In this document: positions 38,630 through 48,336 of the stretch, piece by piece | Layout: every line of letters starts with the position of its first letter | Numbering within the stretch: the stretch's first letter is position 1 | NCBI GenBank assembly: GCA_905480425.1 | Contig: CAJQQG010000007.1 | Location: 1-64,000, forward strand | Origin: an uncultured Flavobacteriaceae bacterium | Lineage (GTDB): Bacteria > Bacteroidota > Bacteroidia > Flavobacteriales > Flavobacteriaceae | Length of the DNA stretch: 64,000 bases | Direction: 5' to 3' | The notes under the pieces: model-generated | What the model saw: the letters and a program-made list of their open reading frames with translations, nothing else | Database searches by the model: none | Told to the model about the DNA's origin: nothing | Position numbers and translations under genes: made by a program

Positions 38630-38645
38630 TGGCATGATTTCTGAA
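38630..38645 (+). promoter_or_regulatory. Sigma54-like -24/-12 element (TGGCATGATTTCTGAA) upstream of groES
   Basis: GG at -24 and G at -13 correctly spaced; the -12 C is A. Confidence 0.4.
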
Positions 38646-38674
38646 ATAATTTAAAAATAAAAAATAAATTAACG

Positions 38675-38953
38675 ATGAGCAAAATAAATATTAAACCCCT
38701 AGCAGATAGAGTTCTAATTGAACCAGCTGCTGCTGAAACTAAAACTTCATCTGGTCTTTACATCCCAGATACTGCAAAAGAAAAACCTCAAAAAGGAACA
38801 GTTGTAGCAGTAGGATCAGGCACAAAAGATAACCCTATTACTGTTGCTGTTGGCAATCAAGTTTTATATGGTAAATATGCAGGGACCGAATTACAACATG
38901 AAGGAAGAGATTTTCTAATCATGAAAGAAAGCGACATATTCGCAATCGTTTAA
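38675..38953 (+). CDS. groS: Co-chaperonin GroES
   Basis: [42 protein letters not shown]. Confidence 0.98.
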   Translation: MSKINIKPLADRVLIEPAAAETKTSSGLYIPDTAKEKPQKGTVVAVGSGTKDNPITVAVGNQVLYGKYAGTELQHEGRDFLIMKESDIFAIV

Positions 38954-38973
38954 TTTATTAAAAAAACAAAGAA

Positions 38974-40602
38974 ATGGCAAAAAAAATAGAATTTGATATA
39001 GAAGCAAGAGACGGCATCAAGCGTGGTGTAGATGCTCTTGCAAATGCAGTTAAAGTAACTTTAGGTCCCAAAGGTAGAAACGTAATTATCGGGAAATCTT
39101 TTGGTGCACCTCAAGTAACTAAAGATGGTGTTACTGTAGCTAAAGAAATTGAATTAGAAGATGCCCTCGAAAATATGGGAGCCCAAATGGTTAAAGAAGT
39201 GGCTTCTAGAACCAATGATCTTGCTGGAGATGGAACTACTACAGCTACAATATTAGCACAAGCAATCGTAAAAGAAGGTCTTAAAAATGTAGCAGCTGGC
39301 GCAAATCCACTTGATCTTAAAAGAGGGATTGACAAAGCGGTAGAAGCTATTGTGAAAACCCTTGAAAAACAAGCTGTTTCTGTGGGTGATTCTTCAGAAA
39401 AAATCAATCAAGTTGCTAGTATTTCGGCTAATAACGACCCAACAATTGGGGGATTAATTACAGAGGCTTTTGAAAAAGTAGGTAAAGAAGGAGTCATTAC
39501 TGTTGAAGAAGCAAAAGGAACGGAAACCTACGTAGATGTAGTTGAAGGAATGCAATTTGATCGTGGATATCTATCACCTTATTTTGTGACTGATTCAGAA
39601 AAAATGCTAGCTGACCTTGAGTCACCATACATTTTATTATACGATAAAAAAATTTCTACAATGAAAGACTTGCTCCCTGTTATAGAGCCAGTAGCTCAAA
39701 CAGGAAAGCCTCTAATTATTATTGCAGAAGATGTAGACGGTGAAGCCCTAGCAACTTTAGTTGTTAACAAGCTTCGTGGTGCACTTAAAATTGCAGCGGT
39801 TAAAGCACCTGGATTTGGCGATAGAAGAAAAGCAATGCTTGAAGACATCGCAATTTTGACTGGTGGTACTGTAATTTCAGAAGAACGTGGTTTTACATTA
39901 GAAAATACTACTTTAGAAATGTTGGGTACTGCAGAAAAAGTAATGATTGATAAAGACAATACTACTGTTGTTAATGGTAGTGGATCTGCTGAAGAAATTC
40001 AAGCTCGTGTTAATCAAATAAAAGCGCAAATTGAAGTGAGTACTTCTGATTACGATAAAGAAAAATTACAAGAACGTTTAGCTAAGCTTTCTGGTGGTGT
40101 TGCAGTACTTTATGTGGGTGCACCTTCTGAAGTTGAAATGAAAGAAAAAAAGGATCGTGTAGATGATGCTTTACATGCAACGCGCGCCGCTGTGGAAGAA
40201 GGAATAGTAGCTGGTGGAGGTGTTGCGCTTTTAAATGCTAAAAAAGTGTTAGGATCTATTAAAGCGAATAATGCGGATGAAGCAACCGGTATTGAAATTA
40301 TAAACAAAGCTCTAGAGGCGCCGCTTAGAATTATTGTTGAAAATTCAGGTGGTGAAGGTTCTGTGGTAGTTTCTAAAGTCTCTGAAGGGAAAGACAACTT
40401 TGGCTATAATGCTAAAGATGGCACCTACGTTGATATGTTGAAAGCTGGTATAATTGATCCTAAAAAAGTTACCCGAGTTGCCCTTGAAAATGCAGCTTCT
40501 GTTTCTGGAATGATCTTGACTACAGAATGTGCTTTAATTGATATTAAAGAAGAAGCCCCAGCTGCACCACCAATGGGTGGAGGTATGCCAGGAATGATGT
40601 AA
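38974..40602 (+). CDS. groL: Chaperonin GroEL
   Basis: [33 protein letters not shown], terminal GGGMPGMM. Confidence 0.99.
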   Translation: MAKKIEFDIEARDGIKRGVDALANAVKVTLGPKGRNVIIGKSFGAPQVTKDGVTVAKEIELEDALENMGAQMVKEVASRTNDLAGDGTTTATILAQAIVKEGLKNVAAGANPLDLKRGIDKAVEAIVKTLEKQAVSVGDSSEKINQVASISANNDPTIGGLITEAFEKVGKEGVITVEEAKGTETYVDVVEGMQFDRGYLSPYFVTDSEKMLADLESPYILLYDKKISTMKDLLPVIEPVAQTGKPLIIIAEDVDGEALATLVVNKLRGALKIAAVKAPGFGDRRKAMLEDIAILTGGTVISEERGFTLENTTLEMLGTAEKVMIDKDNTTVVNGSGSAEEIQARVNQIKAQIEVSTSDYDKEKLQERLAKLSGGVAVLYVGAPSEVEMKEKKDRVDDALHATRAAVEEGIVAGGGVALLNAKKVLGSIKANNADEATGIEIINKALEAPLRIIVENSGGEGSVVVSKVSEGKDNFGYNAKDGTYVDMLKAGIIDPKKVTRVALENAASVSGMILTTECALIDIKEEAPAAPPMGGGMPGMM

Positions 40603-40618
40603 TATTCATTGATATAAA

Positions 40619-40645
40619 AAAACCCGCTATAGGCGGGTTTTTTTA
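40619..40645 (+). terminator. Rho-independent terminator after groL (usable in both directions)
   Basis: aaaaacccgc-tata-ggcgggtttttttat hairpin between convergent genes. Confidence 0.85.
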
Positions 40646-40649
40646 TGTT

Positions 40650-41003
40650 TTAATTTTTGACAATAGACATTCGCTCATACAAACAACACATTGGCAGTTT
40701 ATCGTACGTAGTCTCAATTGCCTTTACTAAGGGAGTATCATGTCCCGCTAAAGCAATGGTATGTTGAAGTGAATCAAGTGAAATTTTATTGCTATCATAA
40801 ATTACCGATATTAAATGGGTAGGGATATCCCAATTTGCCATTTTAACACCCTTAACACTAAAGGCAGCCTTTTGAATCCTGTTCTGACACATTTCACAAT
40901 TACCACTAACTTCAAAAGTGGCTTTAATATTTTTCTTTCCTTTGCTTTGTCCTGACAATGCTAGCGGAAAAGTAATTAACATTATTAGTAGTATTTTTTT
41001 CAT
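40650..41003 (-). CDS. Secreted heavy-metal-associated (HMA) domain protein
   Basis: Signal peptide, SGNCEMCQNRIQKAAFSVKGV (CxxC HMA), C-terminal MCC. Confidence 0.85.
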   Translation of the reverse strand: MKKILLIMLITFPLALSGQSKGKKNIKATFEVSGNCEMCQNRIQKAAFSVKGVKMANWDIPTHLISVIYDSNKISLDSLQHTIALAGHDTPLVKAIETTYDKLPMCCLYERMSIVKN

Positions 41004-41040
41004 GATCTAAAATTCAGATTAATTTATTCAGTAAAAATAG

Positions 41041-43269
41041 TTATAAATTCCAACGTAAGCCAGCATAAAGCATTCTTCCAAAAATTGGTGCATATACTTG
41101 GGCTGAATCAAAATTAATTCCAAAAGGATCATCTACCCCTACAATAGGGTTTTTTTGAGTATAATTTCCTAGATTTTCTACCCCAGTGTATATTTCAAAT
41201 TTTTGAGAAAAAGCACGTGTCAACTGACTATTCCATAGCCCATAAGCTGGGGCGTAGGAGTTCCTTAAATCTCGAATTGTATCCACAAGACGTTGCTCTC
41301 CAACGGCATGAAAGGTTAAATCCCATCGCCACTGACCTCCTTTTATAGAGCGATCTGTTTCCCAGCCTATATTTCCAAAAAATATGTGTTTAGCCTGAAG
41401 AGGTCGTTGCAAGAATCCGGAATTATAGGTTGTTTTTACATCGTAGTTTTTATAGGCAAAACGAAAATCAAGTGCTTTAAAAGGCGAATAATCAAGGGCG
41501 AGTTGAAAACTATTAGCCCTGCTTTTTCCGTTTAAATTATAAAAAGATATCCTCCCTTTTTCTTCCCAGTCCACTACTACTTGATCTGTAAAGTCAGTTA
41601 CATAGTAATCAGCAGTAATATCACCATTTCCCCCCCATAGAGAGAATATTTTTCTTATACTAACCCCATAATTGAATGCTTTTTCTGGATTAAGTCCATA
41701 AATATCACCCCCATTTTGAATGATTGAAATTATTCGATTTGTGCCAAAAAGAGTTTGATTTTCTGCAAAAATATTGGCCGCTTTACGACCATTCCCAACA
41801 GAAGCTCTTATAATAATATTTTCTTTAGGCAGATAACGAATATGAACTCTTGGAGTAATAAAATTTCCTAAACGATTATGTGTGTCAAAACGAACTCCAC
41901 TCACCAAACTAAAGTTTTCCAAATTATCATAACTATATTCAAAAAAGGCTCCTGCAGAATTATCAGCCCTATTAAAATTAAAAGTGTCAACAGCTTCTAT
42001 GTATTGATCATATGAAAAATTAATTCCTGCTTTAAACTTGTTTTTAGTATTTCCTATAATAGAGTTGAATAAAAGATTTGAATAAAAACTTTCATGATTT
42101 ATATCATACTGCCTAAACCCATAATAAGCTTCTTGTTTATGATTGCTGTATGCCGATTGAAAACCAAAACTTTGATATGGTGCTTCAGGAAAAACATATC
42201 CTACTTTTAAAGAACTATCAAACCTTGCTGTACTGATTTCACTTCCCCAAAGAGCGTTACTATTTCTGTCTGAAGTTGGAGAAAATCCAACAGCCCCAAT
42301 TTGCTTATCATCTTTCATCCATCTGAAACTTCCAAAACTTACCCATCCTTTTTGAGCATCGGTATATTGCCAACGATTTAAAATATTTACTTGCTTAGCC
42401 AAAGGAACATCTAAAAAGGAATCATTGTTCCGATCCACTTTATTAGTGCGTTGATTTCCATGAATAAATATTCCTGTACTCCATTTATCATTTAGCTTGA
42501 AGTTTCCATGTGTGTTCAGTTCTTGCCTTCCATTTGCTGAAGTGAAAAAATTAAAAAACAAGGGTACGTCAGAGAAAGGTTTTTTTATTTCGGTATTAAT
42601 TTGTCCAGCAATGCTTTCAAAACCATTGACAACACTCCCCACCCCCTTTGTTATTTGAATACTTTCAATCCAGGTGCCTGGAGTAAACGTGAGCCCATAA
42701 GCCTGAGATGCACCACGTACCATTGGAATGTTTTCTTCAGTTATCAGGAGATATGGACTTGTTAAGCCCAGCATTTTAATCTGTTTCGTACCGGTCAAAG
42801 CATCCGAAAAATTTACATCGATAGAAGGATTCGTTTCAAAGCTTTCAGAAAGATTACAGCAAGCTGCTTTTAATAGTTCGGCACTATTGACATTAATTAT
42901 ATTCTGAGTTTCAAAATAAGCCTTTTGAATCGCTTTTCGTCTTTGAGTAAGGGTAACTTCATCAAGTGCATCTGAAGTGTTAGTAGAAAGCAAGTGCCTG
43001 ATTGCTTTATTATCATTAATGGATAACGTATCCGATTTAAACCCAATATAGCTAATAACAAGCTTTTGATTTACTCCAGTAAAAGGTAGTGAAAACATAC
43101 CTTTTTGATTAGTTATGGTGCCTGTTTGTGTTCCCAACCAATAAACATTAGCGCCTTCCAACGGGAGAGAATTTTCGCCTTCTTCAACAAGAATAGTTCC
43201 CGTAAAAGACATTTGTGCTTGGGCTATAAAGCCAAAAATGGCAATAAATATAATAGTGAGTTTTTTCAT
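41041..43269 (-). CDS. TonB-dependent receptor with carboxypeptidase-like regulatory domain
   Basis: GANVYWLGTQTGTITNQKGMFSL, plug GVGSVVNGFESIAGQINTEIKKP, barrel ending AGLRWNL. Confidence 0.92.
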   Translation of the reverse strand: MKKLTIIFIAIFGFIAQAQMSFTGTILVEEGENSLPLEGANVYWLGTQTGTITNQKGMFSLPFTGVNQKLVISYIGFKSDTLSINDNKAIRHLLSTNTSDALDEVTLTQRRKAIQKAYFETQNIINVNSAELLKAACCNLSESFETNPSIDVNFSDALTGTKQIKMLGLTSPYLLITEENIPMVRGASQAYGLTFTPGTWIESIQITKGVGSVVNGFESIAGQINTEIKKPFSDVPLFFNFFTSANGRQELNTHGNFKLNDKWSTGIFIHGNQRTNKVDRNNDSFLDVPLAKQVNILNRWQYTDAQKGWVSFGSFRWMKDDKQIGAVGFSPTSDRNSNALWGSEISTARFDSSLKVGYVFPEAPYQSFGFQSAYSNHKQEAYYGFRQYDINHESFYSNLLFNSIIGNTKNKFKAGINFSYDQYIEAVDTFNFNRADNSAGAFFEYSYDNLENFSLVSGVRFDTHNRLGNFITPRVHIRYLPKENIIIRASVGNGRKAANIFAENQTLFGTNRIISIIQNGGDIYGLNPEKAFNYGVSIRKIFSLWGGNGDITADYYVTDFTDQVVVDWEEKGRISFYNLNGKSRANSFQLALDYSPFKALDFRFAYKNYDVKTTYNSGFLQRPLQAKHIFFGNIGWETDRSIKGGQWRWDLTFHAVGEQRLVDTIRDLRNSYAPAYGLWNSQLTRAFSQKFEIYTGVENLGNYTQKNPIVGVDDPFGINFDSAQVYAPIFGRMLYAGLRWNL

Positions 43270-43322
43270 TTTAAGTGTATAAAATTAGTTCGTGATGTAA
43301 TTCAAAGGATGAAAAACAATTA

Positions 43323-43805
43323 CTAGCCATAGTACACAAAGGAATGCTTTAACAAAATGAGTTGATTTTTTTGAGGGGGGGGTGGGTTCCAATTCAATTC
43401 TTCGATTAGCAATAAAACAGGAGGAGTATTTACTGAAAAATCATTCAAAGGAAGTTTTGAAAATAAAGTAGCTATAACATCAACCGTTTCAAACTGTATC
43501 TTTTGAGGTTCGTCATTTTGAAAAAGAAAGGTTGCATCTTTACAACAAGGTGTTTTTGATAACACTGTTTTAGTGGAAGATTCTTTTACTAAGGACTTTA
43601 TCATTCCACAATTAGATGGCTTTTGAGCCAAAGAAATAATTGCAGCTTTTGAACCACAATAATGAATATTTAGTGCAAAGCCTGCCCTAGATCCGAAGAT
43701 CAAAAAAGCTAAAAAAAGACTTGTTAAATATTTCATTTTCATGATGTAAAGGTAATACTTTAACCAATAATTAAAACAATAGACTAGGCAAATTCCATTT
43801 CCCAA
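43323..43805 (-). CDS. HYC_CC_PP family protein
   Basis: IHYCGSKAA...TPCCKDA...NPPPP pattern. Internal ATG (MKMKYLTSLF) probably the real start. Confidence 0.75.
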   Translation of the reverse strand: MGNGICLVYCFNYWLKYYLYIMKMKYLTSLFLAFLIFGSRAGFALNIHYCGSKAAIISLAQKPSNCGMIKSLVKESSTKTVLSKTPCCKDATFLFQNDEPQKIQFETVDVIATLFSKLPLNDFSVNTPPVLLLIEELNWNPPPPQKNQLILLKHSFVYYG

Positions 43806-43944
43806 ACTATTTGGGTGATATAATTTATTTTCTAAAACCTCTGTATAAGGGACCTATTCCGTTTTTATTTAAATTAAAAAAATGACTAAAACAAAGTTAT
43901 AAAACCCTGATATATAGAGCATATTACTTACTTTTGTTATAATT

Positions 43945-44427
43945 ATGTTTCAAGTAGATTTTTCAAAAGCACTTTCAGAAGTTTCAGTATTACTGAAAAC
44001 GAACGTCCCTACTCTTATGGGACTGGAAAAAGTATGTTCCATTTTAAGAAAACATATAAAACACTATGACTGGGTTGGGTTTTATTTTGCTAACTTTAAG
44101 AAACAAACACTTAATTTAAAAGCTTTTTCTGGAAACCCTGCAGAACATACTGAAATTCCATTTGGAAAAGGAATTTGTGGTCAAGTAGCTGTTTCAAATA
44201 AAAATTTTGTAGTTCCTGATGTATTAGCCCAAGACAATTATTTAGCATGTAGTATTGATGTTCGTTCTGAAATTGTCATTCCACTCTTTTTGAAAGGAAA
44301 AAATATTGGACAAATAGATATTGACTCTAAAAAAACAGATCCCTTTACCAGCAAAGACTCTATTTTCCTTGAGACTGTTTGTGCCCTCATTTCAAAAACC
44401 TATAATACTTCACTCTTATATCTTTAA
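43945..44427 (+). CDS. GAF-domain protein, fRMsr-like (free methionine-(R)-sulfoxide reductase family)
   Basis: YDWVGFYF, FGKGICGQVA, NYLACSIDVRSEIVIPL, GQIDIDS. Confidence 0.8.
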   Translation: MFQVDFSKALSEVSVLLKTNVPTLMGLEKVCSILRKHIKHYDWVGFYFANFKKQTLNLKAFSGNPAEHTEIPFGKGICGQVAVSNKNFVVPDVLAQDNYLACSIDVRSEIVIPLFLKGKNIGQIDIDSKKTDPFTSKDSIFLETVCALISKTYNTSLLYL

Positions 44428-44434
44428 TACGATT

Positions 44435-45958
44435 ATGGATTCAAAAAAAATAACCTCAGCACTTATTTCTGTTTTTGACAAAACCGGATTGGAGCCACTT
44501 ATAGAAAAACTTGCTGCAAACAATGTAACCTTATACTCAACGGGAGGAACAGAAACTTTTATTAGAAGTCTTGGACATGAGGTTAATGCAATAGAAGACA
44601 CAACGGGGTATCCGTCTATTTTAGGGGGAAGAGTAAAAACACTCCACCCAAAAGTATTTGGAGGAATTTTAAATAGAGCTGATGTTGCTTCAGATGAAGC
44701 AGAAATGGAAACCCATGAAATACCTTCATTTGATTTGGTCATTGTTGATTTATATCCTTTCGAAAAAACAGTAGCTGGAAATGCTACTGAAAGTGAAATT
44801 ATAGAAAAAATAGACATTGGAGGAATTGCATTAATTCGTGCCGCTGCCAAAAATTTTAATCATGTTTTCTGTATTTCAGACAAAGAAGACTATGCTTCTT
44901 TTATAGCGCTGTATTTAAATGCTCAAGGAGCTCCATCTCAAAAAGAGCGAAAAGAATATGCGGTTAAAGCATTCCATACTTCTTCACATTACGACACTGC
45001 CATTTTCAATCATTTTAATGAAAAAAAAGATAGATTAAAGTTGAGTGTTAGTAAATCACAAATTTTGCGTTATGGTGAGAATCCTCATCAAGAAGGGCGC
45101 TTTTTTGGTCCTTTAAATGAATTATTAGAACACTTACATGGGAAAGAAATTTCATACAATAACCTCTTAGATATTGATGCAGCAGTAAATCTAATGCTTG
45201 AGTTTTATGAGGGAAAACCAGCTTTTGGTATTTTGAAACACAATAATGCTTGTGGTTTCGCAGTTCGTGACACATTAGTAAACGCATATAAAGATGCACT
45301 TGCGGGAGATCCCGTCTCAGCTTTTGGAGGTGTTTTAATTAGTAATAAAATAATTGATTTGGATACGGCTAAAGCTATTCACTCACTGTTTTGTGAAGTT
45401 GTTATTGCGCCGGGTTATGAGAATGAAGCACTGGAGTTATTAAAACATAAGAAAAATAGAATAATTCTTAACCAAAAACAGATAGAGCTTCCAAACAGAA
45501 CAATAAGAACCTGCTTAAATGGTGTTTTAGTTCAAGATAAAGATTCAAAAACTGATCAACAAGAAGATTTAACAACTGTAACTATTACCCGACCTTCAGA
45601 TACTGATATTAAAGATTTACTTTTTGCCTCAAAAATATGTAAGCACACAAAATCAAATACGATTGTTTTGGCTAAAAATCAACAACTTTTGGCCTCAGGA
45701 ACTGGCCAAACATCTCGAGTAGATGCATTAAATCAAGCCATTAATAAAGCCAAAAGCTTTGGTTTTAACCTTGATGAATCTGCCTTGGCTAGTGATGCCT
45801 TTTTCCCCTTTCCAGACTGCGTTGAAATTGCAAATAATTCAGGTATAAAAGCAGTTATTCAACCCGGAGGCTCAATTAAAGATAAACTGTCAATAGATTA
45901 CTGTAATACCCATAAAATGTCAATGGTTTTTACTGGAACTCGACACTTTAAACATTAA
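44435..45958 (+). CDS. purH: Bifunctional AICAR transformylase / IMP cyclohydrolase
   Basis: SVFDKTGLEPLIEKL, YSTGGT, LGGRVKTLHPKVFGGIL; C-terminal SIKD...GTRHFKH. Start ATG 44435 (track ORF begins 44321). Confidence 0.97.
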   Translation: MDSKKITSALISVFDKTGLEPLIEKLAANNVTLYSTGGTETFIRSLGHEVNAIEDTTGYPSILGGRVKTLHPKVFGGILNRADVASDEAEMETHEIPSFDLVIVDLYPFEKTVAGNATESEIIEKIDIGGIALIRAAAKNFNHVFCISDKEDYASFIALYLNAQGAPSQKERKEYAVKAFHTSSHYDTAIFNHFNEKKDRLKLSVSKSQILRYGENPHQEGRFFGPLNELLEHLHGKEISYNNLLDIDAAVNLMLEFYEGKPAFGILKHNNACGFAVRDTLVNAYKDALAGDPVSAFGGVLISNKIIDLDTAKAIHSLFCEVVIAPGYENEALELLKHKKNRIILNQKQIELPNRTIRTCLNGVLVQDKDSKTDQQEDLTTVTITRPSDTDIKDLLFASKICKHTKSNTIVLAKNQQLLASGTGQTSRVDALNQAINKAKSFGFNLDESALASDAFFPFPDCVEIANNSGIKAVIQPGGSIKDKLSIDYCNTHKMSMVFTGTRHFKH

Positions 45959-45990
45959 TTCATAATTTTAACTATTCAATACAATTAAAA

Positions 45991-47010
45991 ATGGGATTTT
46001 TTACAGAAGAAATAGCAATTGATTTAGGTACTGCAAACACCCTAATTATTCACAACGATAAAGTTGTTGTGAATAGCCCTTCTATTGTTGCTATTGATAG
46101 ATCAACTGGTAAAGTCATTGCCATTGGCCATGAAGCAAGTATGATGCAGGGGAAAACTCATGAAAACATCAAAACGGTAAGACCTTTAAAAGATGGGGTC
46201 ATTGCGGACTTTAATGCATCAGAGCAGATGATTAATCATTTAATCAAAAGTATTCCCACCTTAAGCCGTCGTTTTTTTTCACCTGCCCTTCGAATGGTTA
46301 TATGTATACCTTCTGGGATAACAGAAGTAGAAATGCGTGCAGTTAGAGAATCTGCAGAACGTGTTAATGGTAAAGAAGTTTATCTTATTCATGAGCCGAT
46401 GGCTGCTGCGATTGGTATTGGAATTGATATTATGCAACCCAAAGGAAACATGATTGTTGATATAGGGGGAGGAACTACTGAAATTGCAATTATCGCTCTT
46501 TCAGGAATTGTTTGTGATAAGTCTATCAAAATTGCAGGTGATGTCTTTACGAGTGATATCATCAATTACATGCGTAGCAAACACAACTTATATATTGGAG
46601 AGCGAACGGCTGAAAAAATAAAGATTATTGTTGGTAGTGTAATGGAGGAATTAGAAAACCCCCCAGATCAAATGTCTGTTCAAGGAAGAGATTTATTGTC
46701 CGGTAAACCAAAACAAGTAATGATCAACCATGGTGAAATTGCAAAAGCACTTGACAAATCTGTAATACGTATTGAAGATGCCATTATGGAAGCTTTATCA
46801 CAAACTCCCCCTGAGCTTGCAGCAGACATCTATAATACTGGGATATATTTAGCGGGTGGAGGTGCTCTTCTAAGGGGTCTTGACAAACGTCTTTCTCAAA
46901 AAACAGATTTACCCATTTATGTTGCCGAAGATCCTTTGCAAGCAGTTGTAAGAGGGACTGGAATTGCACTAAAAAATTTAGAGCGCTTTAAAACTGTCTT
47001 GTTTAAATAA
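45991..47010 (+). CDS. mreB: Rod shape-determining protein MreB
   Basis: IDLGTANTLIIHNDKVVVNSPSIVA, DIGGGTTEIAII. Confidence 0.98.
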   Translation: MGFFTEEIAIDLGTANTLIIHNDKVVVNSPSIVAIDRSTGKVIAIGHEASMMQGKTHENIKTVRPLKDGVIADFNASEQMINHLIKSIPTLSRRFFSPALRMVICIPSGITEVEMRAVRESAERVNGKEVYLIHEPMAAAIGIGIDIMQPKGNMIVDIGGGTTEIAIIALSGIVCDKSIKIAGDVFTSDIINYMRSKHNLYIGERTAEKIKIIVGSVMEELENPPDQMSVQGRDLLSGKPKQVMINHGEIAKALDKSVIRIEDAIMEALSQTPPELAADIYNTGIYLAGGGALLRGLDKRLSQKTDLPIYVAEDPLQAVVRGTGIALKNLERFKTVLFK

Positions 47011-47017
47011 ATAAAGT

Positions 47018-47839
47018 ATGCAGCGAATCTTAAATGTGTTCGTAAAATATAGAAATTCCATTCTTTATTTATTTTTATTAGTTTTTTCACTAATTTTTTT
47101 GAAAGCTAATAGCAATTTTCATCAATTGAAATTAGAAAAAATAAGTCTTTTTTTTAGTAGTAGTATTTATTCATTTTCGAATTCCATTAATCGCTATTTC
47201 CATTTAGAGAAAGAAAATCAAAGACTCCTAAAAGAAAATGAAGTGCTCAAATCTATCCAAATAAAATCTAATACTCCTTTTCTTTATTCAGAAGGATATA
47301 ACAATAAAACAAACTTCCCTTTTGATGTTCAAAAAGTTAATATTATTAAGAATAGTTTTCAAAGTCAATACAACTATATTATTATAGACAAGGGGGCTGC
47401 TTCCGGAATTAAAATAGAAATGGGAGTCATTTCTAACAATGGAATCATAGGACTAGTCCAGGCAGTTACAGATAATTATGCAAGTGTCATTTCTATTCTA
47501 AATCAAGACATGAAAATTAATGTTCGTTTTAAAAATAGAACCACATTTGGTTCTTTAATATGGAAAGGTAAAATGCCTAAAAAATTTAGCGTTGAAGATG
47601 TTGTGTCAACATCTTCAATTAAAAAAGGAGATACGATAGTAACTGGTGGAATGTCATCATATTTCCCCTATGGAATTCCATTGGGAGTTGTTACTAATCT
47701 CGAAAATAATATTCAAAATGGATATTATAAAATTGATGCTGAATTATTCGAAAATCCTGCTGAATTATACAAAGCTTATGTAATTGAAAATAGAGATTTT
47801 AAGGAAATAAATTCTCTCATGAAAAATATTAAGCAATGA
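47018..47839 (+). CDS. mreC: Rod shape-determining protein MreC
   Basis: N-terminal TM, coiled coil, IIDKGAASGIKIEMGVISNNGIIGLV; position. Confidence 0.95.
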   Translation: MQRILNVFVKYRNSILYLFLLVFSLIFLKANSNFHQLKLEKISLFFSSSIYSFSNSINRYFHLEKENQRLLKENEVLKSIQIKSNTPFLYSEGYNNKTNFPFDVQKVNIIKNSFQSQYNYIIIDKGAASGIKIEMGVISNNGIIGLVQAVTDNYASVISILNQDMKINVRFKNRTTFGSLIWKGKMPKKFSVEDVVSTSSIKKGDTIVTGGMSSYFPYGIPLGVVTNLENNIQNGYYKIDAELFENPAELYKAYVIENRDFKEINSLMKNIKQ

Positions 47840-48336
47840 ATTCACAAATCCTGAAAATGATGGGGTCTTTCGTGCTTCTTATACTTGCACAAGTATTGCT
47901 CTTTAATCAAATAAATATTTTTGGATCCGTAAATCCAATGCTATATCTTTTTTTTCTAGTGATGTATCCGTTTGATCAAAATCAAACCTTTTATATTTTT
48001 ATTGGATTTGTTCTTGGTTTTTTTATAGATTTTCTTTCCCAAACCGGAGGTGCTCATACCATAGCTTCACTTTCCGTAAGCTATCTAAGACCCATTATCA
48101 TGAAATATTCCTATGGATTAACCTCTGAGCTACCCAAAAGTATATTAACCGATCCAAGAAAAACTAATAACTTCTTGTTTTTACTTATTTTTATTAGTAT
48201 TCATCATTTAATTTACTTTGCTATAGCATATTTTAGTGCAGACGCTTTCTTACTCATTATAAAGAATAGTTTACTCACCATGATATTTTCCCTAATTTTA
48301 ATCTTATTAATATCATCTTTATATAGAGTTAAATAA
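47836..48336 (+). CDS. mreD: Rod shape-determining protein MreD
   Basis: Multi-TM protein, operon position. Confidence 0.92.
   Translation: MNSQILKMMGSFVLLILAQVLLFNQINIFGSVNPMLYLFFLVMYPFDQNQTFYIFIGFVLGFFIDFLSQTGGAHTIASLSVSYLRPIIMKYSYGLTSELPKSILTDPRKTNNFLFLLIFISIHHLIYFAIAYFSADAFLLIIKNSLLTMIFSLILILLISSLYRVK

Noticed and set aside
39111-40397. Three minus-strand ORFs (98, 87, 95 aa) antisense to groL
   Set aside because: Ser/Ala/Thr-rich shadows of groL codons; no start context or domain.
44416-44850. 144-aa minus-strand ORF within purH
   Set aside because: Shadow ORF of a conserved enzyme; no recognisable motif.
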